A DNA stretch of 64,000 bases from positions 115,104,385 to 115,168,384 of the forward strand of contig NC_044981.1 of NCBI RefSeq assembly GCF_008728515.1, read 5' to 3'. A program made the position numbers and the translations under genes. Shown one piece after another: positions 22,562-34,680 of this stretch. The notes below the pieces were generated by a model, which was not told the origin of the DNA, made no database searches, and worked only from the letters and a program-made list of their open reading frames with translations. This stretch comes from Papio anubis. Lineage: Eukaryota; Chordata; Mammalia; Primates; Cercopithecidae. Within the stretch, counting starts at the first letter, position 1. The number at the start of each line of letters is the position of its first letter.

Positions 22562-25500
22562 CAACCACTGCAGGAATAAATACCAAGTTATATTTTGGTG
22601 TCTTAACACCCCTAACGTTTTTCGTTTTTAAAGACAAGGTTTTGTTACTGTTGGTTTTTAAAGTGATTGCCAGAAGTTTCTTTGTAGTGTGCCAAATTAT
22701 TATCTCCCTATTTCTAGGAGAACATTGCTAAAATGTTTACATCACAGTTGGTCTATTCTCCCCCTTTGACTTTGAGATCACTCTCAATCAGGGAGTTTCT
22801 ACATTCAAGCCACCCAAACCTAATTCTTGGGTTGTGACTTTCTCAGTTTCATTTTTTCTAGGCTTTTACAGGGTTTGAGGGGCCCTTCATTTCAGAGGCT
22901 AGGCAGTTCTCCTATGCCAAATCTCCTATCAGTGTTAGAATTCTAATCTGAGAAGCAGAGAGAGGCAGTAAAAGTTATTCAATGAATAAAGAAACTATTA
23001 TCCTATGGTTAAAAATTAAGATTTATGAGATTGCATTTTTTTCTCAGTTGATTACTCTGATTTTTAACTGACTTCAAGTCTGTTACTCTTTTTAGCTTGT
23101 GATTTTCCCCCTAATTAAAGGCAATCAGAGTGATATGCAGGCTAAACACCATTCAGAAGTCATTTCTCTATTGTGACATTATTCTAAAGGATGTAGCTCA
23201 ATTGCAGCTGTAGAACCAGTTGACACACATTTTCCATATTTGGTTGCTGAAGAAATATAACCGGTGACTGTATATTAATAGTATGTGAAATTTGCATACA
23301 ATTTGGGAGACAACTGTGTAACAAAAAAATTGATGATGGTAGGATTGCTGCTTTCCATCCTTCTGGGTAACACAGGGGCACTAAGCAGAGTCTTTGGGTG
23401 GTTGGTGACAAGACACAAGATTTTTTGACCTCATGACAGAACTCAACTTCAGTTTTCCAACATTCAGCTACGTCACACTGGCTGTTACTATAGGACCAAG
23501 AAAGGTGGGAATTTGTGTGGAGAGAGGACAGTTAAATACAGACTCACCGTAACTGTAAATTTCTCCAAGGACAAAACCCCCACATTTCACATTTGTTCAT
23601 ATCTCCTATAGGAGCATTATATGTAATGTCAGCCACCACTACTGCTGATCAATTGAATCATCCCTACTATAATTTTCACAAACATTTTTCACTAAACTAA
23701 ATTCCTTTTAGAAAAGTTTAGTCTAGAAAGTCAGATAGTCTTTATTGCCTATACAATAAAGAAAACATGATCAACATATGTTCACTGAGCCCATATATGT
23801 CTTAACGATCATCTTTCCTCTAAGCATCTCCTCTTCGGCTTCTACACTGGGGAAGGCTCAGGCGGGCTCCCGAACCCAGAGGACTGAAGGATGCAATGTT
23901 AGGTTATACAAATAGCTGGCCTACACATGTGTCCCAATATGCTCTTTTTCTGTTTAAAGAGTCTTCTAGGGTACATTTTCTAAGATTCTATAGAAGAGAA
24001 AAATGTTTGGCCTACTCCAAAATGATCCACATTATGATCTACATGTATTTTCTTTCTTTCTTTTTTTTTTTAATTTTAGAAGCAAATATGCAAATGCCAT
24101 CCTAATTATAAACTCTTCTCACTGTCCTGTCTTCATCAGAGGTGTTTCCTTGGTAAGTGAAATAATTTTCTCTACTTCCCAGAGAAAAATTCAGGGCTTC
24201 TCGCTGCCTCTTCAGGGCCACACAAGTTCTAACCTTCATTCAGGACTTTTCTGCAGCTTCAACACAGGTTCTAACCTTCATTCAGGACTTTTCTGCAGCT
24301 TTCAGCAAATGGAAAGTATAGTAGAGAGGCTAGCTTGACATTTTCCTATGGCTTTTTCTTCAGGAAGAAAGTATCAGAAACAAATTCAGAGTTTAAAAAA
24401 CAAAAGCCTCTTTGTTTATGCTATCCTGGGGCATTAACCGATTTTATAATTTTCCCAACTGCATAGCTATGCAAATTCCCTACTTTCTTAAAAGTACTTT
24501 GCTGTACCCATCACTGACACTTCTGAGAATGCCAACTTCCTACACAAAAGAACAACCCACAGGGCTGTGGTCTGCAGGCGGCAGCTCCCAGAGACAGCTG
24601 CTTCTGAGGCTAGCGCCGCCTTACCGCCTGGAGTCAGGGACATGCCTTATCTCAGTCAGGAAGAAAGGACTGGGACTCTAACTGTTGGGAATTTTGTACT
24701 GTACTTTCAACCATTGTTTAATAATTAACAGCTGATCACAACAAGAAGCGGGGGCAAGGTCACCACTCTTTCAAGAAGTTCAATAGAACGATTAAGGAGG
24801 TATTTGGTCGTTGGAAAGGACAGTGATTTTAAGAACAAAGAGGGAGCTTGGGCATATTTACACATGGAGCAGAAGGATTCCATGGAGACAGACTAAATGC
24901 AAAAAACAAAGGGATAATTATGAACCATAATTATCACTTGGGTTGGAGTGGACAAGGGGGGAGTTAGTCTTAAAGGGGAGAGGGGTAATTTCTCATCAAA
25001 ATCAGAAGGAATGAAGACAGATGGGTCAGTGGGCCCACACATTTGGAGGTCAGTGGGAGAAGCAGGGGAGGCGAGAGTGTGCTGTGGACCACTTCTCAGT
25101 TCTGATGAGCCAAGGCTACCTGCAGAAGAGCCCATGAGAGGGGTAAGGGCAGAGTTTCTAGGAGGACGAGGGAGAGATTTGAAAATAGCCACCAAGAGAA
25201 CTGTGACAGAGCTGAGGGCAGGTTTCGATTGGATTGACTGGAATCACAGTGATAGGTGCCTTTAGGTTTTTCCTCTGTCTTGTGATTCAGGTTCTCCAAA
25301 TACCATCCAAAATGTGATCAAGACACAGGCCTTATTACTACGCAACACAAGCCCAGAACAGAAATAGCCATAAATACTGGAGTGTGCTGAACGCCAGTGT
25401 CTGGCCTCTACTGCAGTTCTTTAAAATATGGTGGGTCTTTGGATACAACACTTCTGTTGCCTGGCTCTCACCAGGCTCCTGGGCTGCTCACTTAAGGTTC

Positions 25501-25685
25501 TCATTCTCTCTGTCCTTCTGCCTCTCTCTCTCATCAACCTACTCCACAGGAAAATCATCTATTGTTGTATACTAGTTGTCTTTGAAATCACCATTAACAT
25601 TAATCTGCTAACTCATACTTCAGTTATCACCAATATAATTGCCATGACAGTGTGCTTATAGAACATACTATGATTATTATTACCT
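22562..25685. other. Unique DNA with a small tandem duplication
   Basis: No repeat family recognised apart from a 42-bp tandem duplication (24225-24302). The candidate 80-bp exon at 24080-24154 (T-rich acceptor-like tract, then a GTAAGT-type donor) is weak. A short GC-rich patch lies at 24570-24640 and purine-rich DNA at 24940-25200. The 105- and 100-codon frames at 24893-25265 face each other over the same bases and lack other support. Confidence 0.5.
24225..24307 (+). repeat. 42-bp tandem duplication, two copies
   Basis: Two near-identical copies with period 42 bp (for example gttctaaccttcattcagga at 24226 and 24268). The period is 14 codons, so the open frame across it is preserved. Similarity of the copies implies a fairly recent event. 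Confidence 0.9.
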
Positions 25686-25689
25686 GCCT

Positions 25690-25940
25690 GCCCCAGCAAT
25701 AGCAGCAAACGGCTGGTAACATTTACTGTGTGAACTCCCTCTGTGCCTACCTCCCAGGGACTGTGATGAGAATGTACACTTTTACATAATCACCTTTACT
25801 TCTTACCACATGCCAATGCGATGGTAAACCATAGATTCAACTTTATAAATGAAGAATCTGAGGCTTTAAAGTGTAGACAACCTGCCAGGGTCAAACTGCT
25901 AATCAGTGGCAGGGTGGTTCTGTGCAACAGCAAAGCCCAC
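25690..25940 (-). mobile_element. MIR SINE, antisense
   Basis: Runs from 'aacatttactgtgtgaactc' via 'actttataaatgaagaatct' and 'ggtcaaactgctaatcagtg', in antisense MIR order. Confidence 0.8.
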
Positions 25941-25988
25941 TTTATTAAAACTACTTCTATGCTCTCCAATCATTTTTTATTGGGAAAC

Positions 25989-26416
25989 TGTAATGGCTGA
26001 ATAGCATCCCCTTGCCAAAATTCACATCCACCTGGAACCTCAGAATGTGATCTTATTTGGAAATAGAGTCTTTGCAGATGTTCTTAGTTAAGGATCTCGA
26101 GATGAAATCATCCTGGATTTAGGGTGGGCCCTGAATCCAATCCCTGGTGTTCTCATAAGGAAAGGAGAGGAGAGGACACAGGGACACACTAACAAGGGGC
26201 CAGGTGAAAGTGGAAGCAGAGTGGAGTGGTGCAGCCACGAGCCAAAGAATGCCAGAAGCCACCGGAAGCTGGAAAAGAAGGAAAGTCTCCCCTAGAGGCT
26301 CTGGAGGCAGCATGGCCTTGCTGACACCTTGATTTCAGACTTCTGGCTGTGACCTGTAAGAAAACAAACTTCTGTTGTTTGTTGGTGTTATTTTGTTACA
26401 GAAGCCCTAGAAAACA
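25989..26416 (+). mobile_element. MLT1-type MaLR LTR
   Basis: Starts at tgtaatggctgaatagc and contains 'ctcagaatgtgatcttattt', 'gtctttgcagatgttcttag', 'aatccctggtgttctcataa', and the terminal 'acaccttgatttcagacttc' to 'agaagccctagaaaac' block. Length is about 430 bp and it carries no internal region, so it is a solo LTR or a fragment. Confidence 0.8.
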
Positions 26417-27249
26417 TGGGCTCCTTTGCAGGGAACACAGAATTTTAAATGCCATTAGAAATATTTCTTAATCCCTTAATTGCTTTTGGTGATAGATATA
26501 AAGGTGATTTTAGACAAAAGTTATTTTATTTTTATTCAGAATATAAAATATTATGCATGATGCTTATTTAGTTATATTTAATGTCATAATGAAAAAGTTT
26601 GATTTCTTCCTATTCAATAAATGATGCAAACTGTTTAAATTATGTATGAAAAATATGATTTGTTAAAATACGTAAAAAAGCTATATGTTTATATGTTGAC
26701 TCCATGTATATTAATATACAGACTGAGATTTAACTATTGGTTACAGTATCAAAAATAGAAAATAGTCAACATACAGAACTACTATTTTTCTTTTGCTCAA
26801 AATATCCACGGGTTTATTTATTATTTACTTGAATATTTGTGACTTATTTTAAATTGCAAGACAAGAGAGAAGGTTTTAGTGGCCACTTCCAAGCATTGCT
26901 CTAAAAATAACATGCCATCGTTGTAGATATAATTTATTTCTGATAAATTAAAATTGAAAATAATTGCCAGTATTTTTGTTTTTATATCAGTTATTGAAGA
27001 ATGAGAGTTCAATGTGTGATATAAGCATACACATGCTCTACAAATGAAAGCTCTACAAAGTTTTCATTTTAAAGATAAAAATATTTAAGTAATTGTCTCT
27101 ATTTGTGACTTTAATAATGAAATAGTGACTTTAATAATGAAAAGTCAGTATTCCCAACCTGGGAAACTTTTTGTAATTTCATGACAGCTCAGAAACCTCC
27201 ATAACAATACTATGTTTCTCAGAAACTTGAGAAACACTGCAATGTTGTA
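26417..27249. other. Unique AT-rich DNA
   Basis: No gene. A 19-bp tandem duplication (about 27107-27143, gtgactttaataatgaaa twice) lies near its end. It could be a decayed L1M, but I see no diagnostic stretch. Confidence 0.45.
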
Positions 27250-28757
27250 TCCCAGCCATTCTCTGGTTTTGGTTCTAAGAGTCATTTGAATTCTTAAAAA
27301 TTACTGAAGATTCCAAAGAGCTTTTGTTTTATGGGTTATAACTATTGATATGCACTGTATTTTAAATTATAACTGTGAAATATTTAAAAAATATATTTAA
27401 CTCATTTTAAAATAACACTAGTAAATGCATTACATGTGAACACAAATATTTTTATGAAAAATAAACATATATTCTCCCCAAAATTAAGAAGAATGGCATT
27501 GTTTTACTTTTGTGCATACCTCTGTATGTCTCTTTATATCTCTTTATGTTTGATCTGTGGCAATATGTTTTTAATTGAAGTATATGAAGCAAATCTGGCC
27601 TCACACAGATGTGGCACTGAAAAAGTAGGGAGTATCTGAACAGACTTTTCAGATAAATAATTGTAGATATTCATTTTAATACCATGGCAAAACTTGACAA
27701 GAGATGGTTTCTTTTTTTTTTTTTCCTTAAATCTAGCTTATTTTATTAAATCTCTTATTAAATCACTCATTACTTGGTTTGTAAATAGATAATGAGATTA
27801 ATAAGAGATGGTTTCTTAAAAGTCACTTGCCATTTGAAATTTGAAACCATATCAGTCAACTTTTCTTACTGTTTATTACATTAAAATCTTAGTCAATCTT
27901 CTACTTTTAATTGACTTTTTCCATCATACATGATTTTATGGTATCATGTTTGGTCATTTGGGAAATATTCAGTTTCTGAATTATGCAGATCTTCCAAATG
28001 TCAACACATATCATTATTCAATATATTTTTAAAATCCCATGCGTTAATATCACCACCCGGGGTTGCCTAATCAAAAAAAATCTTTAGGCAGTATGAAACT
28101 ATCAAAGTCACTGGGACAAATATAAGTTTTCTGAAATTCTTGTTCTCACTTGAACATTCACATTTTATCATTAACAACAAATATTGTCAATCATGTTTTT
28201 TGAAATATTAGGTTCACTTTAGTTATTTTTAAGAAATCTGCCAAATATCCAAGTCGAAATAAGCATGGCTTGTTTCTCAGCTGGTCTTTCAAGTGAAAAT
28301 GGTGTTACATGGAAGAAGCAGTCAGTTGAGCCAGCAGCTCAAACAAGAGTACAAGTGGTTTACAAGGGGACAAGATTTACATACATGTCCATTTGCAACA
28401 GAAGCACTGTATGAGTAGTTCTCATTTTGTCACACAGAATATTCAAAATCATGTACACAAAGGTTGAGATTTAATAAACATTAATTTCTACTGCTTCATC
28501 AAGGCTATTTTAAGGAAAAATTGCTTCTTTTGGCAGGTGTATGTGGGTGTGCATATGGGTGAAGAATCCAGTAAGTACTAACACAGTTTGACACTAACAT
28601 TTTTATCCGCTGTTGCCTTTGTGCTGCCAGTACAAATGCCCTCCCAGTGAAAAAGGCAAATAACATCACATTATAGTATTGTTATGAAATAATTATTACC
28701 TTGCAGATCCCCTGAAAGGGCCTTGGGGACAACACTTTGAGAACTATTGGTCTATAC
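27250..28757. mobile_element. Old ~1.5-kb interspersed repeat, probably hAT-type DNA transposon
   Basis: Several stretches match a common mammalian repeat that I remember only by sequence: ttactgaagattccaaagag (27302), 'gtatatgaagcaaatctggc' (27580), 'gggaaatattcagtttctga' (27960), 'ccaaatgtcaacacat' (27995), 'gggttgcctaatca' (28060), and a right end 'cactttgagaactattg'. The right end in reverse resembles the CAGTGGTTCTCAAAG terminal repeat of hAT/Charlie elements, and the left end (cagccattctctgg) is a weaker match. The possible 8-bp duplications match at only 5-6 positions. It carries no coding frame. A short retroposed insertion sits at 27714-27802. Confidence 0.55.
27699..27817 (-). mobile_element. 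Very short L1-mobilised insertion with mRNA-like 3' end
   Basis: A 15-bp perfect duplication, aagagatggtttctt, occurs at 27699-27713 and 27803-27817. Between them, on the minus strand, lie about 78 bp of AT-rich sequence, an AATAAA signal (27742-27747), 17 more bases and an A-run (27714-27724 as T). The upstream junction on the minus strand reads TTTT/AAGAAA, the preferred L1 endonuclease site. Poly-A tail, target duplication and site together show retroposition. The cargo is probably the last ~80 nt of a polyadenylated transcript, 5'-truncated on insertion. I do not recognise the source RNA. Copying the pre-insertion site reconstitutes the flanking old repeat without a gap. Confidence 0.8.
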
Positions 28758-28773
28758 CACGTCTGGATACAAG

Positions 28774-28840
28774 AAGTCAAGGCAGGTATCACAAAATCAG
28801 CATCAAGTGTCAAGGTAGGTATCATAAAATCAGCATCAAG
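28774..28840 (+). repeat. 33-bp tandem duplication, two copies
   Basis: The unit around aaatcagcatcaagt is present twice with period 33 bp (caggtatcac at 28783, taggtatcat at 28816). A few differences separate the copies. Confidence 0.85.
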
Positions 28841-29280
28841 TCGTCAGTCTGAAATAGAATTCTGCCCATTCAAATGATAGCTCCATCCTAGCAATCACTC
28901 CACATTCACCCTGCTGGCTCTCATCTGACTTAGCCCGTTCAGGAACTGGGAAGTCTGGAACCTTCCTGCCATTGAGGAAGTCTAGTGAGGGGGTTGCAAA
29001 GACGGCTGCTCTGCCTGGAAAAAAACATGGTTCTCTGAAGGACTGTGCTTGCCAGCCTTTCCAATAACAAGAGCTTTTGAAGCGACCCAGCAATTCTGAG
29101 TGCAGCCAGTCTGCCATATCAAAATAGCCTGTGGCCTCCTGGCAACGAAGCTCAATTCCCCAAACACTGAAGCCTGGCCTCCACTGGCCATGACCTCACT
29201 TGATGAATCGGAAGGGGCAAGGAAGCAAGACAACAGCCGTCATCCTCTTTAGCAATTCTTTCCCAGGCACATTTGCATGT

Positions 29281-29655
29281 TGATATGGTTTGGCTGTGTC
29301 CCCACCCAAAACTTATCTTAAATTCTAGTTCCCAAAATTCCCCGTGTGTCATGGGAGGGACTCGGTGGAAAGTAATTGAATCATGGAGGCGGTTACCCCC
29401 ATACTGCTGTTCTCACGATAGCGAGTTCCTGCAAAATCTGAAGGTTTTATAAGGGGCTTTCCCCCCTTTTGCTCAGCACTTCTCCTTACTGCCACCATGT
29501 GAAAAAGTACATGTTTGCTTTGCTTTCTGCCATAATTGTAAGTTTCCTGAGGCCTCCCCAGCCCTGAAGATCGGTGAGTCAATTAAAGCTCTTTCCCTTT
29601 TGAATCGCCCAGTCTTGAGCAGTTCTTTAAAGCAGTGTGAGAACGGACTAACACA
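29281..29655 (+). mobile_element. THE1/MST-type MaLR solo LTR with perfect TSD
   Basis: Begins TGATATGGTTTGGCTGTGTC and ends AACACA. It is flanked by the perfect 5-bp duplication CATGT (29276-29280 and 29656-29660). It has the expected 'gagggactcggtggaaagta', 'gccaccatgtgaaaaagt', 'cctccccagccctgaag' and 'gagtcaattaaagctctttc' (weak polyadenylation signal) sequence. The small overlapping frames are shadows. Confidence 0.92.
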
Positions 29656-29660
29656 CATGT

Positions 29661-30295
29661 TTAGTGACAGCCAGAATGAAGGAAGTCCAGGGTACCCGTG
29701 CTGTTTTCCATCCCATTACCTCATCTCCAATTTTGGCAGGGCTGAAAAAGAACACTTTCAAACTTCTCAGAAAAAAAAAAAAAAATGTTGTGATGTGGCT
29801 TTCAAGTTAGACCATTGCTAACTGCTTTAAAAGAACGGGCTTATAAAGTCATCTGAATAACACTCAAGATGTTGACCTTGTCCAAATGAACTCGGAAGAA
29901 ACGTAAATGGGTGACCTAAAGCAGGAAAATATGTAAATAGGACTGAGTTCTATCATGCATTGGAGACCTCACCCATTCATGCTGGGTGTTATACAGTGAC
30001 AATTCCTAGGAGAAGGTTTAACAGCAAAGCCCAGATAAAAGGACTTCTCAGCCAAACTTATGGCATGGCGTCCAGAGTGGGTCCAGAGTGGTTGTAGGTA
30101 TGTGAGTCTATATATGAGAGAGAGAAAGAAACAGAAAGAGAGAAAACAATTTGGAAGTTGGGGGTAGGGAGTGCAGAACACATGAGGCATACTGCTTCAA
30201 ACCAAACCAGCCAGCCTCTAGGTTTTCCCCAGCAGTCATCCCATCCCTTCCTGCAGGACAGACATGAAGTTCCCTGGGGGAAGCAGGACAGGGCA
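29661..30295. other. Unique DNA
   Basis: No recognised family and no gene. It holds an A-run at 29771-29784 and a GA-rich stretch at 30115-30145. Confidence 0.5.
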
Positions 30296-30299
30296 AAGG

Positions 30300-30520
30300 A
30301 TCTGCTCAGACTCTGGATTCAAAGTCCAGCTCTGCTATTTCCTGGATGGATGGCCTTGGACATATTACCCAACTTAACCACTCTCTGCTTCAGTTCCACA
30401 TCTACAAAATGGGAACCACAGCAGTACCTACATTCCAGAGGGTTATCCTGAAGATTAAATGGGCTAATATCTGTAAGACTGTTTAGAACAGGATCTGGCA
30501 CAGTGGAAGCCTATATACCT
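30300..30520 (+). mobile_element. MIR SINE, sense
   Basis: Sense order: 'ggattcaaagtccagctctg', 'actctctgcttcagttccac', 'ctacaaaatgggaaccacag', 'ctgaagattaaatgggctaa', 'gaacaggatctggcacagtg'. A well-preserved copy. Confidence 0.88.
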
Positions 30521-32675
30521 GTCTGGATGATTTTTCCAGTACCCGTCCTATATAAAGACATGGAATTACACATTAGTTAAATCACTGAGTGATGTAAACC
30601 CACCCCTAAGGGGGCATAGATACTTAGGCACATGTTTAGGACAAAAACATAATGGATGTTCAGCACCATTATTAAGTTAGTCATCCACAAATGTTATTAG
30701 AATAAATCATGAATAATGTGTATACTTTAAGCACTGTTTAGCCATTAACTTTAAAATTTTTCATTTAGTTTTGTGACGCATGCTGTATAGAACATAACTA
30801 CCATAGTAGATCTCAGCTTGTTAAAGCATAAAGGCCTTTTTAATTGTTTTTAGAAACACAGACGGCCCCTCCGCACCCCCGCCCCACACAGGCATACGTA
30901 TGCATGTGCACAAACACATACACAGAGTCACCTTACTGTTAGGCTTTTCTTATATTCCTGCCACCCTTTGATTGAGAAAAAGTATTGCTTTAAAAAGTGA
31001 CCAAAAATGTAAGAATACCTTCAAATGTATTTATATAAAACACTATTTATGTAGATGTTCACTGACAATTGTTGGTGTCCAAATAGGTTCCAAGAGTTTT
31101 GTATTAATTCCTCAAGGGTCTGTGTTCTTTGGATTGGGAGCCACTTTCCCAGGGGAATGGTATCTTCTGAAGTGGAAATTGGGTTCTTAAAGAAAATTCA
31201 ATTACATTAAAATAAAAATTCATTAACTGAGAAAAAGTTGAACCCCAGAATCCCAACTTCAAATATAATATGCTTGCAGTGGTTAATGTACAACAGGCAA
31301 GGGGTCTTTACAGTATTATTTCAAGAAGCAAAAGGCCAACATTTTATATGTCTTCTCTCAGAATAGCTGTATTTCCTCTCCACATAATCTCCCACAGTTA
31401 GCCTTAAAACATTTCATTGTTTACTCCTTCAGGAATCTGACTCATTGCAGCAAAGACATTAAACAGCAAAGAACACAGATAATCCCTTGTAGTTTCTGCA
31501 GGAACCTCAATTCCAGCAACAAAATAGAAAGGACCCAAATTTCCTGGAACTAATACAGACCCACGGAGACATCCCTGAGCAAGAACATAGAAGCTCAATG
31601 GGTGGGATATTTTTCGGAACATTTAAACTCGGATAACAAGGATTTTAGACCCTCTCTCCTGCTGATAGGAGCTTCCTCTGTGTGACATAGAACACAAACC
31701 CAAACACTGACTTTTGTTTTTCAGGTTTAAAAGTATTAAATATATATAAATTAAAATGTTAAAAAAATATATATATATGTAATACATATATATAAGAATC
31801 ACATTCAAGAATAAGGTATCCAATTCTTTTCTTCTGTGCTTTTCATTTGTTTGAGATCAAATAAAAAATAACCTTTCACATTACTGCATTTTACTATCAC
31901 TTTAAGGGAGTTGTTTTTATTTTAGGACATAATGGGCAAAATCATGCTATTTAACATTGCATTATATTCACACATCATGGAAGTTAAATAAAGACACCTT
32001 GCTGATTTCTTAATATAGATTCAGCTAAGATTAGTTATGCATCTGCCACCTTAACATTCAGATTGGGGGTAGAAAAAAAAGGCTTAGTTAAAAATCACAC
32101 TTGCATGGTAAGTGCTTAGAATTTCATGGTTCATTTAAGAGCATCACAATCAAGAACTTAATTATGTTAAAAGAGAATGGTATTTCCTTAACAGCCAAAA
32201 TTACATTCCCCCTTAATTTCTCTCCTTCACCCCACAAAGTAGATCATTTTCCTTAACCTCTTGTTTTTTGACCTATGAAATAAGGGAGTTAGCTAGATGA
32301 TTTTAAGATTTGGTTCTATCATGCTGTAATTTTGTGATTTCTAGGGAATAGACTGATGAGGAGAAAAAGGGAACAGAGCCCAGAAGCAAACGAGAATTTG
32401 GCCAATTCAGTTCCTAAACAAAACAATATTTCCCTTGGCACCTAACAACTGAACTGTGCCCCCAGGGCACTGTGAGTGATCTGAGAACTTGGAGTGGAAG
32501 GGCAACAGGTATTATAGAATGACAGCTCTCCTAACCCCTCTACTGTGTTTTCACATTGAAACTTGTGTCTAACAACATGCTACTCAACAAATCACTGAAC
32601 GCCAAAAAACAGGGATGCCTCCCAACCAAAATCTGTGTGTTATGGCACCAGGATGGACTGAGGACTAATAATGGG

Positions 32676-32678
<3 letters not shown>
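30521..32678. other. Unique AT-rich DNA
   Basis: No gene or repeat family identified. A TA-rich tract sits at 31765-31793. The 82- and 71-codon frames near 32540-32855 are products of the adjacent TG array. Confidence 0.5.

Positions 32679-32733
<55 letters not shown>
32679..32733 (+). repeat. (TG)n(TA)n compound microsatellite
   Basis: About 21 TG units followed by six TA units, directly at the 3' side of an antisense L1, where A-tails commonly seed microsatellites. Confidence 0.95.
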
Positions 32734-33368
32734 AATCTAAGAGGCATAAGTGCAGTTTTGTTACATGGATATATTGAGTAGTAGTCAAGTCTGGGCTGTT
32801 TTAGTCTAACAGTGACCCCAATAATGTACATTTTTCCCATTAAGTAATTTCTCATCCCTCACCCCTTCCCACCTCACACCCTTCTGAGTCTCCAATGTCT
32901 GTTATTTCACATTCTATGTCTATTCGTACACATTCTTTAGCCCCCACCTTAAAAGTGAGAACATGCTGTTTTTGACTTTCTGTTTCTGAATAGTTTAACT
33001 TAACATAATGGCCTCCAGTTCCATCTGTATTGCTGCAAAGGCATAATTTCATTCTTTTATATGGCTGAATGGTATTCCATTGTGTACATATACCACATTT
33101 TTTAATCTAGTCATCCATTGATGGATATTTAGGTTGATTCCATATCTTTGCTATTGTGAATAGTGTTGTGATAAACATACGAGTTCAGGTATCTTTTAAT
33201 ATAATAATTTCTTTTCCTTTGAGTAAATATCTAGTAGCAGCATCGCTGGATCAAATGGTAGTTCTGTTTTTAATTATTTAAGAAATTTCTGTACTGTTTT
33301 CCATAGAGATTGTACTAATTTATATTCCCACCAAAAGAGTATAAATGTTCCCTTTCCCTTCAGCATGT
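32734..33368 (-). mobile_element. L1 3' region, antisense, first part
   Basis: Reads in antisense as the end of a primate L1: 'ggcctccagttccatctgta', 'tgaatggtattccattgtgt', 'tagtcatccattgatggata', 'tgctattgtgaatagtgttg' and 'atcgctggatcaaatggtag' are the textbook antisense phrases of L1 ORF2 end and 3' UTR. Its 3' end lies at the microsatellite. The element is interrupted at 33368 by an Alu monomer and resumes at 33536. Confidence 0.9.
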
Positions 33369-33385
33369 TATTTTTTGACTTTTTT

Positions 33386-33535
33386 ATTTTAAGAGAGACA
33401 GAGTCTCATTTGTTGCCCTGGCTAGAGTGTAGTGATCACAGCTCACTATAACTTCAAACTCCCGGGCTCAAGTGATCCTCCTGCCTTAGCCTCCCCCAGT
33501 GTGGGGATTACAGGCAAGAGCCATTATGTATGGCC
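33386..33535 (-). mobile_element. Free left Alu monomer (FLAM-like), antisense, inside L1
   Basis: A single arm in reverse (gagacagagtctcatttgtt to 'gccattatgtatggcc'), with no second arm. Flanking copies of a 'tttttgactttttta'-like sequence at about 33369-33385 and 33536-33551 make a target duplication within the L1. Confidence 0.8.
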
Positions 33536-33570
33536 TATTTTTGACTTTTTAATAATACCAGTTGATAGAG
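33536..33570 (-). mobile_element. L1 3' region, antisense, second part
   Basis: The phrase gactttttaataataccagt follows directly in the L1 order after the interrupted segment. It then fades into unique DNA. Confidence 0.65.
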
Positions 33571-34311
33571 GATTAATGGGGGAAGGGAGAACTTATTTTT
33601 AAATCAGCAAATCTAACAATAACTTCCAGTCTAAGTAGCAAACTGTTTGTGTTTTGCAAGTTACTATAAATGTACAGTATAATCCTCCATGCTATAGAAG
33701 TACATAATTCACTATGGTGGGGGATAATGTTCAAGTTGGTTCAATTCAAAGAGAGTCTAACTGGTGATGAGTCATGTTCTCCCAGTAAACAAAACATGAG
33801 GCAAAGCCTCATATGTAGACAGTTTATTCAGGAATGTGATCCCAGAGAATAAAAGGAAGGAGAGAGTGAAACAAAGGAAGGAAAGCCCAAAACCATGCAA
33901 TGCGTGAAGGGGTTGGCCACTTGGAGATGTGTTGCTCTATTATGCAAAATCTTTCCAGGAGCCTTAGGGAATGCATCTCAGAGCTGTGCATGAAAAAAAG
34001 AACAAAGAGAGAAACATTTATCCGTCACCTTCCATTATCCATTTGTCAAGTTTTGTCTCATGGGCATTAACATCCTTGCACTTTCTGTTCATACATGTAT
34101 GAGTGCCCAGTCAGCTCCCACGGGAGTACATGACAAAGTTACAGGAACCTCTGGACCGAAAGCAAGAAGCACAGGCCTAAATCAATGAGCTGCTAGGGTG
34201 AACCTATGTGATGCTGGTTGAAACTTGTGCAGAGCTGTTTGCTCAGCAGTGGCCGCAATACGAATTCAGGCCAAGATGATTTGAATTGGTGCACGCAAGT
34301 ATCAGGCCACT
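33571..34311. other. Unique DNA
   Basis: No gene and no recognised family. The short frames are unsupported. Confidence 0.45.
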
Positions 34312-34680
34312 TGTATCAGTCAGGATGGGCCAGTTCTGCTGCAGTAACAAATGACCTCACAATTTCAATGGCTTTCAACAACAAAGGTTTATTTTTCACT
34401 CATGCTACAAATCCAGTGTGGGTCAGCTATGGTTCTGTGCCATTTTCTTCACTCCAGGATCACTGCCAGTCATTGTGACTAAGGGAAAAGATTTAATTTG
34501 GGGACCATGCACAGTTTTGTAAAGCTTCTGCCTGGAAGACAGACACATCACTTCTACTCACCTTTCGTTAACCAAAGCACGTCAGAGATCAAAGGGTAAA
34601 GACACATAATACTCCTGCAGGGAGGGGCAATGCAAGAAAGGTGATTTCAAGAAGAGAAATACAATCTGTCATACTCTGCC
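34312..34680 (+). mobile_element. Old LTR-like interspersed repeat
   Basis: Matches the abundant mammalian repeat with 'tgctgcagtaacaaatgacc', 'tcaatggctttcaacaacaa', 'aggtttatttttcactcatg', 'cttctgcctggaagacag' and 'cagggaggggcaatgcaag'. I recall it as an ERVL/MaLR-type LTR but not its name. Confidence 0.6.

Noticed and set aside
24080..24154. Possible short exon after a T-rich tract with a gtaagt-like donor
   Set aside because: Low-complexity acceptor, two open frames with no family resemblance and no other exons nearby.
24893..25265. Two opposing frames of 100 and 105 codons
   Set aside because: They cover the same purine-rich bases on opposite strands, which is composition-driven. No motif supports either one.
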